From contig CAVFNL010000005.1 of the NCBI GenBank assembly GCA_963623875.1, forward strand, positions 16,142 through 80,141: a stretch of 64,000 nt of DNA, written 5' to 3'. The DNA is from UBA3206 sp963623875. GTDB taxonomy: Bacteria; Bacillota_I; Bacilli_A; Acholeplasmatales; Anaeroplasmataceae. Numbering within the stretch: the stretch's first letter is position 1; every line of letters starts with the position of its first letter. The notes beneath the pieces are model-generated. The model worked only from the letters and a program-made list of their open reading frames with translations. It made no database searches and was not told the origin of the DNA. Below are positions 8,019-17,515 of this stretch, one piece after another. A program made the position numbers and the translations under genes.

Positions 8019-8529
8019 TTGAAACACCTACCTTTCTTCTTAATTGTTTCATTGCTTTATTATAAATCCATAGCACTGTACCAAGCGGTTTATCTACAAC
8101 ATCCGCAATTTCTTTAAATTTAAGTTCATTTATTACATGAAGAATTACAATTTCCTTAGATAATTGATCTAAATCCTTTAACATATCTAATACTTCGATG
8201 TCCACATTCATTTCTTCTTTTGTATCATCTTTAATATAATCAAATATTAAATCATCATGTACTAATCTTTTTTCTTTATTGTAATGATTAATCGCAATAT
8301 TATGTGCCATTGTTGTTAAGTATGCGCGTACATTTGTTTTACTTTTATATTTTGAGATATTTTCTAGAAATTTAACATAAGTATCTTGCATTAAATCATC
8401 AATTGCATCTTTATTCTTTACGATTGATGCTAGTGCGAAGAATACAGTCTTTTTAGTTTCGGTGTAAAATATGTCGAAATGAGAATAGTTACATTCTCTA
8501 AATTCTTCAACTATATCATCTAACTCCAT
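8008..8529 (-). CDS. ECF-type RNA polymerase sigma factor (sigma-70 family)
   Basis: Directs RNA polymerase to a small regulon. Region 2 is visible at about residues 20-85 (DAIDDLMQDTYVKFLENI, then YLTTMAHNIAINHY). Region 4 is at about 115-170 (LSKEIVILHVINELKFKEIA followed by a helix-turn-helix with GTVLWIYNKAMKQLRRK). At 173 residues it lacks regions 1 and 3, as ECF sigmas do. It is followed by an overlapping membrane protein that is probably its anti-sigma, and then by the pectate lyase gene on the same strand, a possible target. Which genes it controls cannot be read from the sequence. Confidence 0.9.
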   Translation of the reverse strand: MELDDIVEEFRECNYSHFDIFYTETKKTVFFALASIVKNKDAIDDLMQDTYVKFLENISKYKSKTNVRAYLTTMAHNIAINHYNKEKRLVHDDLIFDYIKDDTKEEMNVDIEVLDMLKDLDQLSKEIVILHVINELKFKEIADVVDKPLGTVLWIYNKAMKQLRRKVGVSNEE

Positions 8530-8623
8530 ACCCTTCTCACCTTCTTAACAAACAAACTCTTAGATTTATTGGTGCTTTCAAAATATTTTAGCATAATTGT
8601 TATAATTAATAAAGATAGGATAC

Positions 8624-8658
8624 AAAATATAGAAAAGCCGATGTTTTACCATCAGCTT
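8624..8658 (-). terminator. Terminator of the purine operon
   Basis: AAGCTGATG and CATCGGCTT (minus strand, one G-U pair) form a stem at 8635-8658 followed by TTTTC and further T-rich sequence. It closes the long minus-strand operon just after the small membrane protein gene. Confidence 0.75.
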
Positions 8659-8668
8659 ATTAAAAATT

Positions 8669-8896
8669 CTATTCACTTTTATCTTTTAGTTTATTCTTCT
8701 TTTTCATCTCATATAGTGTGGATAAGAATGCACATCCTACTCCACAAACTATAAATAATGCTAATACTAAAAGAGATAACCAAATTGATATATCTGATTT
8801 ATACATCCAAAAAGAATAAATAATTCCTAATATAACACTATATATAATAATTAATATAAAATAATGTTTATTTTCTTTTATATCATTAACTGACAT
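8669..8896 (-). CDS. Small membrane protein, two predicted spans
   Basis: A 75-residue protein of unknown function, last gene of the purine operon. Two hydrophobic segments (FILIIIYSVILGIIYSFWM and WLSLLVLALFIVCGVGCAF) are joined by a short loop, and the C-terminal tail is highly lysine-rich. The ATG at 8896 follows GGGAG, which overlaps the guaA stop six bases away, so it should be co-expressed with guaA. No family recognised. The tight spacing and good ribosome site argue that it is real. Confidence 0.65.
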   Translation of the reverse strand: MSVNDIKENKHYFILIIIYSVILGIIYSFWMYKSDISIWLSLLVLALFIVCGVGCAFLSTLYEMKKKNKLKDKSE

Positions 8897-8902
8897 TTAT
8901 AT

Positions 8903-10447
8903 CTACTCCCATTCAATTGTTGAAGGTGGTTTAGATGTACAATCATAGACAACTCTATTAACTCCTGGAACTTCATTTACAATTCTTGATGATATTTTTG
9001 CAAGAACATCATAAGGAATACGTGCCCAGTCTGCAGTCATTCCATCAATTGATGTAACAGCTCTAATTGCGATAGCATCGCAATAAGTTCTAAAGTCTCC
9101 CATTACACCTACCGATTGAATTCCAGGTAGTACCGTAAAATATTGCCAAATATCTTTTTCAAGACCAGCATTTTTAATTTCCTCACGTAAAATTAAATCG
9201 CTATGGCGAACTTTTTCAAGTCTTTCTTCTGTAATATCACCAATAATACGGATCGCAAGCCCTGGTCCTGGGAATGGTTGACGCCATACGATGTCTGAAG
9301 GAATTCCTAATTCTTCACCAAGTGCTCTTACTTCATCCTTAAATAATTTGTTTAGGGGCTCAACAAGTTTAAACTTCATATCTTTAGGCAATCCACCAAC
9401 ATTGTGGTGTGATTTAATAGTTTGTGCAGTCTTAGTTCCAGATTCAATAACATCTGTATATAATGTTCCTTGTGCTAAGAAATCGAAGTCTCCTAATTTC
9501 TTTGATTCTTCATCGAAACAATATACGAATTCAGAACCAATAATTTTTCTCTTCTTTTCAGGCTCTGATACTCCTTTTAATTTAGATAAGAATCTGTCTT
9601 TTGCGTCAATACGAATAATATTCATACCAAATTTAGAATTTGGTCCTGTAAATGTTTCCATAACTTGTTCTGATTCATTTGCACGAAGAAGTCCGTGGTC
9701 AATAAACATACAAGTTAATTGATTTCCAATGGCTCTATGAATTAAAGCTGCCGCAACTGCTGAATCAACACCACCAGAAAGTCCGCATAATACTTTCTTA
9801 TCCTTTACTGTTTCTCTTATTTCTTTTACTTTTTCTTCAAGGTATGAAGCCATAGTCCAATTAGCTTTAGCTTTACAAATCTTGAATACAAAATTTCTTA
9901 TAATGTCATTTCCATATACTGAATTTCTAACTTCTGGATGGAATTGTGCACAATAAATATTCTTCTCTTTATTATACATTGCGGCATTTATTTTGTTTTC
10001 AGTTACTGCCGCAACCTTAAATCCATCAGGTATTATTGAAACCTTGTCACCATGACTCATCCATACATCTTGAACCTTTGGAAGTCCGTCAAATAACATA
10101 CAATCATCAACTACAGTAATAGGTGCTCTACCATATTCCTTAGTTTCTCCTGGTTTAATTTCTCCACCATGATCCTTTGCACATAATTGCATTCCATAAC
10201 AAATTCCAAATATAGGTAATCCTAATTTATATATTTCTTTATCACATGAAAAAGCGTCTTCTTCATAAACTGATTTAGGTCCACCACTAAATACTATTCC
10301 TACTACATTACCCATTTCTTTAATTTCATTAGCAGTAATTGTATTTGGAAGTAGTGCACTATAAACGCCCATTTCACGGATACGACGAGCAATAAGTTGA
10401 TTATATTGGCTTCCAAAATCTAATACTATAATCTTATCGTAATCCAT
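8903..10447 (-). CDS. guaA: GMP synthase (glutamine-hydrolysing)
   Basis: Converts XMP to GMP using glutamine and ATP, in the cytoplasm. The N-terminal class I glutamine amidotransferase domain (about 1-195) has the nucleophile in GICYGMQL and the histidine-glutamate of QFHPEV. The ATP-pyrophosphatase domain shows GLSGGVDSAV. The C-terminal dimerisation domain ends in the family's typical PPSTIEWE. At 514 residues it is full length. It lies 11 bases after guaB, so the two steps IMP to XMP to GMP are adjacent in the operon. Confidence 0.98.
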   Translation of the reverse strand: MDYDKIIVLDFGSQYNQLIARRIREMGVYSALLPNTITANEIKEMGNVVGIVFSGGPKSVYEEDAFSCDKEIYKLGLPIFGICYGMQLCAKDHGGEIKPGETKEYGRAPITVVDDCMLFDGLPKVQDVWMSHGDKVSIIPDGFKVAAVTENKINAAMYNKEKNIYCAQFHPEVRNSVYGNDIIRNFVFKICKAKANWTMASYLEEKVKEIRETVKDKKVLCGLSGGVDSAVAAALIHRAIGNQLTCMFIDHGLLRANESEQVMETFTGPNSKFGMNIIRIDAKDRFLSKLKGVSEPEKKRKIIGSEFVYCFDEESKKLGDFDFLAQGTLYTDVIESGTKTAQTIKSHHNVGGLPKDMKFKLVEPLNKLFKDEVRALGEELGIPSDIVWRQPFPGPGLAIRIIGDITEERLEKVRHSDLILREEIKNAGLEKDIWQYFTVLPGIQSVGVMGDFRTYCDAIAIRAVTSIDGMTADWARIPYDVLAKISSRIVNEVPGVNRVVYDCTSKPPSTIEWE

Positions 10448-10458
10448 AATATCCTCCT

Positions 10459-11934
10459 TTATTTTGTATAATTAGGTGCTTCAACTGTAATATCTACATC
10501 ATGAGGATGAGATTCACGAAGACCTGCATTAGTAATTCTTATAAATTCACTATTCTTTTGAAGCATTTCTATATTTTCAGCTCCACAATATCCCATACCT
10601 GACTTGATTCCTCCGCATAGTTGGTAAACTGTATCGCTTAGTTCCCCTTTATATGCAACTCTTCCTTCAATTCCTTCTGGTACAAGTTTTTTAGCTTTTG
10701 TAGCTTTACTTTGGAAGTATCTATCTGCAGAACCTCTCTTCATAGCCGCAAGAGATCCCATTCCTTGATATACTTTATATCTACGTCCTTGGAAGACTAT
10801 TTCATCTCCAGGAGCCTCTTTACATCCAGCAAATATTGATCCTAGCATTACTACATCTCCACCTACCGCAAGAGCTTTACAAATATCTCCTGAATATTTA
10901 ATTCCACCATCCGCAATAACACCAACACCTGGTGCATATGATTTTACAAAATCTGATACATCACAAACAGCTGTAATTTGAGGAACTCCTACACCAGCAA
11001 CTATACGTGTTGTACAAATTGAACCAGGTCCAATTCCTACTTTCACTGCATCAGCTCCTGCATCAATCAATGCTTTAGCTGCATCTGATGTTACAATGTT
11101 TCCAGCTATTACATTTAAATCCGGGAATGTTGTTTTAATTTTCTTTACTGCAAGTATTACATTTTTAGAATGTCCATGAGCTGAATCAACTGTAATAACA
11201 TCAACTCCTGCATTAACTAATGCTGTAACACGAGGAAGCATATCTTCACCAATTCCTACGGCAGCTCCACATCTAAGTCTTCCTTTAGAATCCTTACATG
11301 CATTAGGGAAATTTTGAACATTATCTATATCTCTTATTGTAATAAGTCCTTTTAATACACCTTCGTCATCAACTAAAGGTAATTTTTCAATACGGTTTGA
11401 ATAAAGTATTTCTCTTGCCTCATCAAGACTAATTCCTTCTTTTGCAGTCACAAGTTTTTTACCTTTAGTCATTACTGTGCTTAATTTTGTATTATCTGGA
11501 GTTAAATATTTTAAATCTCTATTTGTTATAAGTCCTACAAGTTTGTTTGAATCATCAACAATAGGAAGAGATGAAATATTATAGTCTGATAATACTTGTA
11601 AAGCTTCTAAAGTTGTATTCTTAGCTTTTAATGTTACAGGTTTTGTTATAATTCCTGATTCATTTCTTTTTACCATTTCAACTTCATGAGCTTGTTCTTC
11701 AATAGACATATTCTTATGAATAATTCCTATTCCACCTTCTCTTGCAAGAGCTATAGCAAGCGCAGATTCAGTAACTGTATCCATAGCACTTGAAATAATA
11801 GGTATATTCAATTCAATATTTTTTGTAAGATGAGTTTTAAGACTTACTTGGGATGGAAGTATTTCACTCTTTTGAGGAACTAATAATACATCATCAAAAG
11901 TTAGTCCTACTCTTATATTATCTAATTTTGACAT
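10459..11934 (-). CDS. guaB: IMP dehydrogenase (canonical bacterial type)
   Basis: Oxidises IMP to XMP with NAD, the committed step to guanine nucleotides. The TIM barrel is interrupted by a pair of CBS domains (about residues 95-200). The catalytic loop reads GPGSICTTRIVAGVGVPQ with its active-site cysteine, and the flap region ends with the usual GGIKSGMGYCGA. Length 491 is normal. Its start codon shares one base with the purB stop (TAATG), indicating coupled translation. The window holds a second, quite different IMPDH at 28338-29840. Confidence 0.98.
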   Translation of the reverse strand: MSKLDNIRVGLTFDDVLLVPQKSEILPSQVSLKTHLTKNIELNIPIISSAMDTVTESALAIALAREGGIGIIHKNMSIEEQAHEVEMVKRNESGIITKPVTLKAKNTTLEALQVLSDYNISSLPIVDDSNKLVGLITNRDLKYLTPDNTKLSTVMTKGKKLVTAKEGISLDEAREILYSNRIEKLPLVDDEGVLKGLITIRDIDNVQNFPNACKDSKGRLRCGAAVGIGEDMLPRVTALVNAGVDVITVDSAHGHSKNVILAVKKIKTTFPDLNVIAGNIVTSDAAKALIDAGADAVKVGIGPGSICTTRIVAGVGVPQITAVCDVSDFVKSYAPGVGVIADGGIKYSGDICKALAVGGDVVMLGSIFAGCKEAPGDEIVFQGRRYKVYQGMGSLAAMKRGSADRYFQSKATKAKKLVPEGIEGRVAYKGELSDTVYQLCGGIKSGMGYCGAENIEMLQKNSEFIRITNAGLRESHPHDVDITVEAPNYTK

Positions 11935-13244
11935 TATTTTGTTACCTCTAGAATACCAACTCTATTGAAAATATAATCTACATTCTTGAAATAATAATCT
12001 AATGTGAAACATGAATCAATTTCTTCATTAGTTAAATATTTCTTAACTTCAGGAGATTCTTTTAATAAATCAATATAATTTAAATCTTCGTTTAAAGCAC
12101 GCATTGCAATAGGTTGAACTGTATCATATGCAGCTTCTCTTACTAATCCTTTAGAGATTAAGGCATACATAACTCTTTGTGCGAATATTACTCCCTTAGT
12201 CTTATAAATATTTTTCATCATATTTTCAGGATATACAACTAAATTTTCTAAAATTCCTTTTAGTCTATTTAGCATATAATCTAATAATTCAGTAGCGTCA
12301 GGAAGAATAATACGTTCAGTACATGAGTGAGAAATATCACGTTCATGCCATAACGCAACATTCTCATTGAAGGCTACCATATATCCACGCATTACACGTG
12401 CGCATCCACAAATATTTTCAGATGAAATAGGATTTCTCTTATGAGGCATTGCACTTGATCCTTTTTGACCTTGTTTGAATGCTTCTTCTACTTCATGAAC
12501 TTCAGTACGTTGTAAGTTTCTTATTTCAAGAGCCATTTGTTCACAAGTTGAAGCAATTACTGATAATGTAGACATATAATATGCATGTCTATCTCTTTGA
12601 ATTACTTGTGTTGAAATATTAGCACTTTCAATTCCTAGATGTTCACATACATAATCTTGAATCTCTGGTGGTATATTAGCAAAGTTTCCAACAGCACCCG
12701 AAAGTTTTCCAACTTCAATTCCACGTGCAGCATAATTGAATCTTTCAAGATTTCTCTTCATTTCTTCATACCATAAAGCCCATTTTAATCCAAAAGATGT
12801 AATATCAGCATGAATTCCATGAGTACGTCCAATACATGGAGTTTGTTTAAATCTATTTGCTTGTTTCTTTAAAACTTCAAGGAATGCTTCTATATCTTCT
12901 CTTAAAATTTTATTAGCTTGAGTCATTAAATATCCGTTTGCAGTATCAACTACATCAGTTGAAGTAAGTCCATAATGAACCCATTTCTTCTCTTCTCCAA
13001 GAGTTTCACCAACTGCACGTGTGAATGCTACTACATCATGACGTGTTTTTTCTTCAATTTCTTTAATTCTTGAAATATCAAATTTTGCATTATCCCATAA
13101 AAGTTTTACATCACTTTCAGGAATATTTTTAAAAATCTTACTCCAAGCTTCAGCGTTCAAAATTTCAACTTTTAAATATGCGTTAAATTTATTTTCTTCA
13201 GTCCAAATATCACGCATAACTTTTCTTGAATAACGTTCTATCAT
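11934..13244 (-). CDS. purB: Adenylosuccinate lyase
   Basis: Cleaves fumarate from SAICAR and from adenylosuccinate, so it serves both IMP synthesis and AMP formation. The fumarase/aspartase-superfamily signature GSSAMPHKRNP is present (about residues 262-272), along with the TSTDVVDTA and GRTHG catalytic regions. At 436 residues it is full length. Its ATG overlaps the folD stop as ATGA, and a GGAGG site lies in the folD 3' end. The purA product, its partner in AMP synthesis, is encoded apart from this operon at 38858-40150. Confidence 0.98.
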   Translation of the reverse strand: MIERYSRKVMRDIWTEENKFNAYLKVEILNAEAWSKIFKNIPESDVKLLWDNAKFDISRIKEIEEKTRHDVVAFTRAVGETLGEEKKWVHYGLTSTDVVDTANGYLMTQANKILREDIEAFLEVLKKQANRFKQTPCIGRTHGIHADITSFGLKWALWYEEMKRNLERFNYAARGIEVGKLSGAVGNFANIPPEIQDYVCEHLGIESANISTQVIQRDRHAYYMSTLSVIASTCEQMALEIRNLQRTEVHEVEEAFKQGQKGSSAMPHKRNPISSENICGCARVMRGYMVAFNENVALWHERDISHSCTERIILPDATELLDYMLNRLKGILENLVVYPENMMKNIYKTKGVIFAQRVMYALISKGLVREAAYDTVQPIAMRALNEDLNYIDLLKESPEVKKYLTNEEIDSCFTLDYYFKNVDYIFNRVGILEVTK

Positions 13245-14119
13245 TTTTTATCCTCCATGTTAATATTATTATGTTTTAAAAAGGCTTCTATTGTGTTTTG
13301 CATTAATGCACAAATTGTCATAGGTCCTACTCCTCCAGGAACTTTTGTAATATAGGATGCATATCTTACACAATCGTCAAAATCTACATCTCCACATAGT
13401 TTTCCTGTTTCAGGATCACGGTTAACACCTACATCAATAACAACCGCACCATCTTTTATATATCTTGCGTTTACAACTTTTGGTTTTCCAATCGCAACAA
13501 TCAATATATCCGCATCTCTTGTAAATTCCCACTGTCTTGTTGTTTTAGAATGTACCATTGTTACAGTTGCGTCCGCATCTAAGAAAAGTTTCATCATAGG
13601 AAGTCCCACGATATTAGATCTTCCCATAACACAAACTCTTTTACCTCTAATTTCAATATCCTTGCTCTTAAGCATTTCAATAATACCTTTAGGAGTACAA
13701 GGTAACATGCAAGGCTTTTTTGTCCAAAGCTTTGCAATATTTGATGGATGGAATCCATCCACATCTTTTGAAGGATCAATTGCATTAATAATGGCTTCCT
13801 CATCATAACTTTTAGGAAGAGGTAATTGTACAAGTATTCCATCTACTGTGTCATCATTATTTAATGATTCTATTAAATTCATAACGGTTTTTTGACTTAC
13901 GCGAGCATTCAAATGGAATGTTGTATTTTTAATACCTATTTCATTACATGATTTTTCTTTTCCTTTTACATAAGAAATAGATCCTGGATTATCACCTATT
14001 ATAATAACGGCTAAATGAGGTGTTCTTCCATATTTTTTAAATAGTTCTTTTACTTGAACTTTCATTTCTTCTTTTAAAGATTGACTTAAATCACGTCCGC
14101 TTATAATTTCAGCAGCCAT
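13241..14119 (-). CDS. folD: Methylenetetrahydrofolate dehydrogenase / methenyl-THF cyclohydrolase
   Basis: Bifunctional enzyme that interconverts methylene-, methenyl- and formyl-THF. It supplies the one-carbon units used by PurN and PurH. The catalytic YVKGKEK region is at about residues 51-57, the DGILVQLPLP motif at about 93-102 and the KDVDGFHP loop follows. The NADP-binding domain shows GRSNIVGLPM, and PGGVGPMT is near the end. Full length at 292 residues. Preceded by a GGAGG site. Its placement with fhs, purN and purH ties folate metabolism to purine synthesis. Confidence 0.97.
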   Translation of the reverse strand: MAAEIISGRDLSQSLKEEMKVQVKELFKKYGRTPHLAVIIIGDNPGSISYVKGKEKSCNEIGIKNTTFHLNARVSQKTVMNLIESLNNDDTVDGILVQLPLPKSYDEEAIINAIDPSKDVDGFHPSNIAKLWTKKPCMLPCTPKGIIEMLKSKDIEIRGKRVCVMGRSNIVGLPMMKLFLDADATVTMVHSKTTRQWEFTRDADILIVAIGKPKVVNARYIKDGAVVIDVGVNRDPETGKLCGDVDFDDCVRYASYITKVPGGVGPMTICALMQNTIEAFLKHNNINMEDKK

Positions 14120-14136
14120 ACAATAAAACCTCCAAT

Positions 14137-15387
14137 TTATTTATTTAAAGCTCTATGTCCGATATCACTTCTATAGAACAAATTTTCACATTCTATTTTC
14201 TTAGTGTCTCTTAGGGCGTTATCTTTAGCTTCTTGTAGTGTTTTACCTTTAGCTACTACGAATAGTACTCTTCCACCATTTGTATAATATTCACCATCTA
14301 CAAGTTTAGTCCCCATATGGAATACTTTTGATTCTATATTTTCAAGACCACTAATCTTAAATCCTTTTTTATAATCTAGTGGATATCCTTTAGACGCAAG
14401 CACTATTCCTAGTGTTACATCTTTACTCCACTTAATTTCATCAATTTTCTTACCATCAACGATATTTAAGAATATATCAACTATATCACTTTCAAGTCTT
14501 GGTAATACAACTTCAGTTTCAGGATCTCCAAATCTAGAATTAAATTCAATAACTTTAATTCCATCTTTTGTCTTCATAAGACCACCATATAAGACACCTT
14601 TAAATGGTACACCTTCTAAAACCATCGCTTTAGCTGTAGGTATCATTATGTTTTCATATGCATAGTCTAAATCTTCTTTTGAGATAATAGGTACTGGTGA
14701 ATATGCTCCCATACCACCAGTATTAGGTCCTAAATCACCATCATAAGCTCTCTTATGATCTTGACTTATCTCCATTCTATAAACATTTTCACGGTCACAA
14801 AAACACATAAATGAAAATTCTGGACCATCTAAATATTCTTCTATTACAACGGAGGCACTACCAAATTTGTCATCTACAAGCATATCTTTTAATGCTTGTT
14901 TAGCTTCATCTAGATTTTGTGCTATTACAACTCCTTTTCCAGCCGCAAGTCCATCATACTTAATTACAGTTGGGAACGAATTTTTAGATACATAATCTAT
15001 TGCCTTATCATAATCTTCAAATACAGCATATCCTGCAGTAGGAATATTGTATTTTTTCATTAAATCTTTAGCAAATTCTTTTGAAGATTCAATTTGTGCA
15101 GCAGCTTTTGTTGGTCCAAATGCTTTAATACCTATAGCAGTTAGTGCATCAACCATACCAGAAGCAAGACCTGCTTCAGGTCCTACAACTACAAGATCAA
15201 TATTATTTTGTTTTGCAAATTTGCAAACACCTTCTACATCAGTATCTTTTATATCTACACATTCAGCTATAGCTTTAATTCCAGCATTTCCTGGAGCTGC
15301 ATATAATTTAGTGCATTTAGGGCTTCTTTTTATTGCATCACAAATAGCGTGTTCTCTTCCACCGCTTCCGATAACTAAAATATTCAT
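14137..15387 (-). CDS. purD: Phosphoribosylamine-glycine ligase (GAR synthetase)
   Basis: Joins glycine to phosphoribosylamine with ATP, the second step of the pathway. It is an ATP-grasp enzyme with the N-terminal motif MNILVIGSGGREHA, the ATP-binding KYDGLAAGKGV segment and the family-typical GPNTGGMGAYSP. I chose the ATG at 15387 because GGAGG lies eight bases upstream; an in-frame GTG at 15402 overlaps that ribosome site. The product is 416 residues. Its substrate normally comes from PurF, which is not encoded in this window. Confidence 0.97.
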   Translation of the reverse strand: MNILVIGSGGREHAICDAIKRSPKCTKLYAAPGNAGIKAIAECVDIKDTDVEGVCKFAKQNNIDLVVVGPEAGLASGMVDALTAIGIKAFGPTKAAAQIESSKEFAKDLMKKYNIPTAGYAVFEDYDKAIDYVSKNSFPTVIKYDGLAAGKGVVIAQNLDEAKQALKDMLVDDKFGSASVVIEEYLDGPEFSFMCFCDRENVYRMEISQDHKRAYDGDLGPNTGGMGAYSPVPIISKEDLDYAYENIMIPTAKAMVLEGVPFKGVLYGGLMKTKDGIKVIEFNSRFGDPETEVVLPRLESDIVDIFLNIVDGKKIDEIKWSKDVTLGIVLASKGYPLDYKKGFKISGLENIESKVFHMGTKLVDGEYYTNGGRVLFVVAKGKTLQEAKDNALRDTKKIECENLFYRSDIGHRALNK

Positions 15388-15407
15388 AGTAATTGCCTCC
15401 ACTTTAA

Positions 15408-16943
15408 TTAATGTTTGAAATGACGCATTCCTGTTGTGACCATAGCAATTCCTAGTTCGTCACAAGCTTTAATTGAATCCTCATCTCTTATTGAACCACC
15501 TGGTTGAATAATAGCTGTTACACCATATTCTGCCGCAAGACGAACTGTATCATCGAATGGGAAGAATGCATCAGATGATAATACCATTGATGTAATATTA
15601 TGTTCTTTAGCCCATTCAAGTGCAATATGAGCTGATCCTACACGGTTCATTTGTCCTGCACCAATTCCTGCAGTTGTTTGATTTTTTGCGACTAAAATAG
15701 CATTTGATTTAACATGCTTTACAACTTTCATCGCAAATAATAAATCTTTCATCTCATCTTCTGTAGGTGCTTTTTTAGTAACAACCTTTAAATCAGATTC
15801 ATTATAAATTTCATTATCAAGATTTTGATATAATAATCCACCATTAACTGTTAATGCTTGATTCTTATCTTTAAATTCTGATGTCATATCAACTACCATA
15901 ATACGGCAGTTCTTTTTAGATGCTAATACATCTAAAGCTTCCTTAGTATAAGATGGTGCCATGATTATTTCAAGGAATACTTTCTTATCATGGATATCTT
16001 TAGCTAAATCCTCATCAACTTCTCTATTGAACGCAACAATTCCACCATAAATTGAAACAGAATCTGCATTGTATGCTTTATCCCAAGCTTCTAGAATAGT
16101 AGATGCTGAAGCACATCCACATGGATTCATATGTTTTAATCCGATTGCAGTTGGTTCATCAAATTCTTTTAAAAGATTTAGGCATGCATTAGCATCTTGG
16201 ATATTATTGTATGATAATTCTTTTCCTTGAAGTTGTTTTGCATGAACTATTGAATATGATGTATATGCACCTTCATATAAAGCTGCTTGTTGATGTGGAT
16301 TTTCTCCATATCTTAATTCTTGTTTTAAGTTATAATTTAATGTTAATTTTTCAGGATGTGCAATACCACATTCGTTAGTTAAATATTGAGAGATCATAGA
16401 ATCATACATTGCAGTAGTTCTAAATACCTTAGCCGCAAGTGCTCTTCTTGTTTCATATGTTGTGTCACCATTAGCCTTAATCTCTTCAATAACCTTTGCA
16501 TAATCATCTTTATCTGTTACAACAGTTACAAACTTATGATTTTTTGCGGCTGAACGTAGCATTGAAGGTCCACCGATATCGATGTTCTCGATTGCTTCAT
16601 CAAAAGACGCACCACGCTCAATTGTTTCTCTAAAAGCATATAAATTAACACATACTAAATCAATATATTTAATATTATGTTCAGCTACTTCCTTTTGATG
16701 TTCTTCATTGTCACGAATCGCAAGAAGTCCACCATGAACCATAGGATGAAGTGTTTTTACTCTTCCTGATAAAATTTCAGGGAATCCTGTAACATCTTCA
16801 ATACCAATAGTTTTTACCCCAGCAGCATCTAATACTTTCTTAGTTCCACCTGTTGAAATTATTTCATAGTCTAACTTTTCAAGTTCTTTACAAAAATCAA
16901 CAACACCGCTTTTATCAGTTACACTAACCAATGCTCTTTTCAT
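15408..16943 (-). CDS. purH: Bifunctional AICAR formyltransferase / IMP cyclohydrolase
   Basis: Carries out the last two steps to IMP. The N-terminal methylglyoxal-synthase-like cyclohydrolase domain (about 1-195) begins KRALVSVTDKSG. The AICAR transformylase domain follows, with KHMNPCGCA and SSDAFFPFDD and the C-terminal IQPGGSIRD. The ATG at 16943 is preferred over a GTG at 16949 because of spacing to the AAGGAG site. The gene overlaps the purN 3' end by 20 bases. Formyl-THF for the reaction would come from fhs and folD in the same operon. Confidence 0.98.
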   Translation of the reverse strand: MKRALVSVTDKSGVVDFCKELEKLDYEIISTGGTKKVLDAAGVKTIGIEDVTGFPEILSGRVKTLHPMVHGGLLAIRDNEEHQKEVAEHNIKYIDLVCVNLYAFRETIERGASFDEAIENIDIGGPSMLRSAAKNHKFVTVVTDKDDYAKVIEEIKANGDTTYETRRALAAKVFRTTAMYDSMISQYLTNECGIAHPEKLTLNYNLKQELRYGENPHQQAALYEGAYTSYSIVHAKQLQGKELSYNNIQDANACLNLLKEFDEPTAIGLKHMNPCGCASASTILEAWDKAYNADSVSIYGGIVAFNREVDEDLAKDIHDKKVFLEIIMAPSYTKEALDVLASKKNCRIMVVDMTSEFKDKNQALTVNGGLLYQNLDNEIYNESDLKVVTKKAPTEDEMKDLLFAMKVVKHVKSNAILVAKNQTTAGIGAGQMNRVGSAHIALEWAKEHNITSMVLSSDAFFPFDDTVRLAAEYGVTAIIQPGGSIRDEDSIKACDELGIAMVTTGMRHFKH

Positions 16944-17514
16944 TTGCACATTCTCCTTTTAAAACTCTATTAATTGCTTCTACATATAGTTTGTGTTCGA
17001 TTTCATGAATACGAGTCTCTACTTCATCAATATCATTTCCATAATATTCAAATCCTCGTTGCATAATAATCTTACCACTGTCAACACCACTATCCACATA
17101 GTGAACTGTGACACCAAATACCTTAACACCATACATAAACGCATCACGAATTCCGTGAGCACCTTTAAACGATGGAAGTAAGGCAGGATGAATGTTAATC
17201 ATTCTTCCTTCGTAATTATCTAATAATACCGTTCCAATATATCTCATATATCCAGCAAGACATATTAGATCTACTTTTTCTTCTTTTAATTTTTCTACAA
17301 TGATAGTTTCAAAATCTTCTTTTGACGCATAATCTTTAGCGTTAAATACAAATGTTTTTGTATTATGTGCTTTAGCACGCTCTAATACATAAGCACCACT
17401 TTTATCACATACAAGAATTGACACTTCTGCATCTATTTCTTTATTTTCACATGCTCTAACTATTGCTTCATAATTTGTTCCACTACCACTCGCAAATACA
17501 GCTAACTTCTTCAT
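16924..17514 (-). CDS. purN: Phosphoribosylglycinamide formyltransferase (folate-dependent)
   Basis: Adds a formyl group from formyl-THF to GAR. The protein starts MKKLAVFASGSGTNYEAI, has the ICLAGYMR region and the catalytic NIHPALLPSFKG segment, followed by the HYVDSGVDSG loop with the conserved aspartate. The start at 17514 comes one base after the purM stop; an alternative in-frame start at 17532 would lie inside purM. The product is 196 residues, normal for the family. Confidence 0.97.
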   Translation of the reverse strand: MKKLAVFASGSGTNYEAIVRACENKEIDAEVSILVCDKSGAYVLERAKAHNTKTFVFNAKDYASKEDFETIIVEKLKEEKVDLICLAGYMRYIGTVLLDNYEGRMINIHPALLPSFKGAHGIRDAFMYGVKVFGVTVHYVDSGVDSGKIIMQRGFEYYGNDIDEVETRIHEIEHKLYVEAINRVLKGECANEKSIG

Positions 17515-17515
17515 A

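Noticed and set aside
15387..15402. Longer starts for purD, purH, the LtaS-like gene, pectate lyase and Hsp20
   Set aside because: In each case the earlier GTG or TTG start overlaps the ribosome site, or a regulatory arm, of the chosen ATG.
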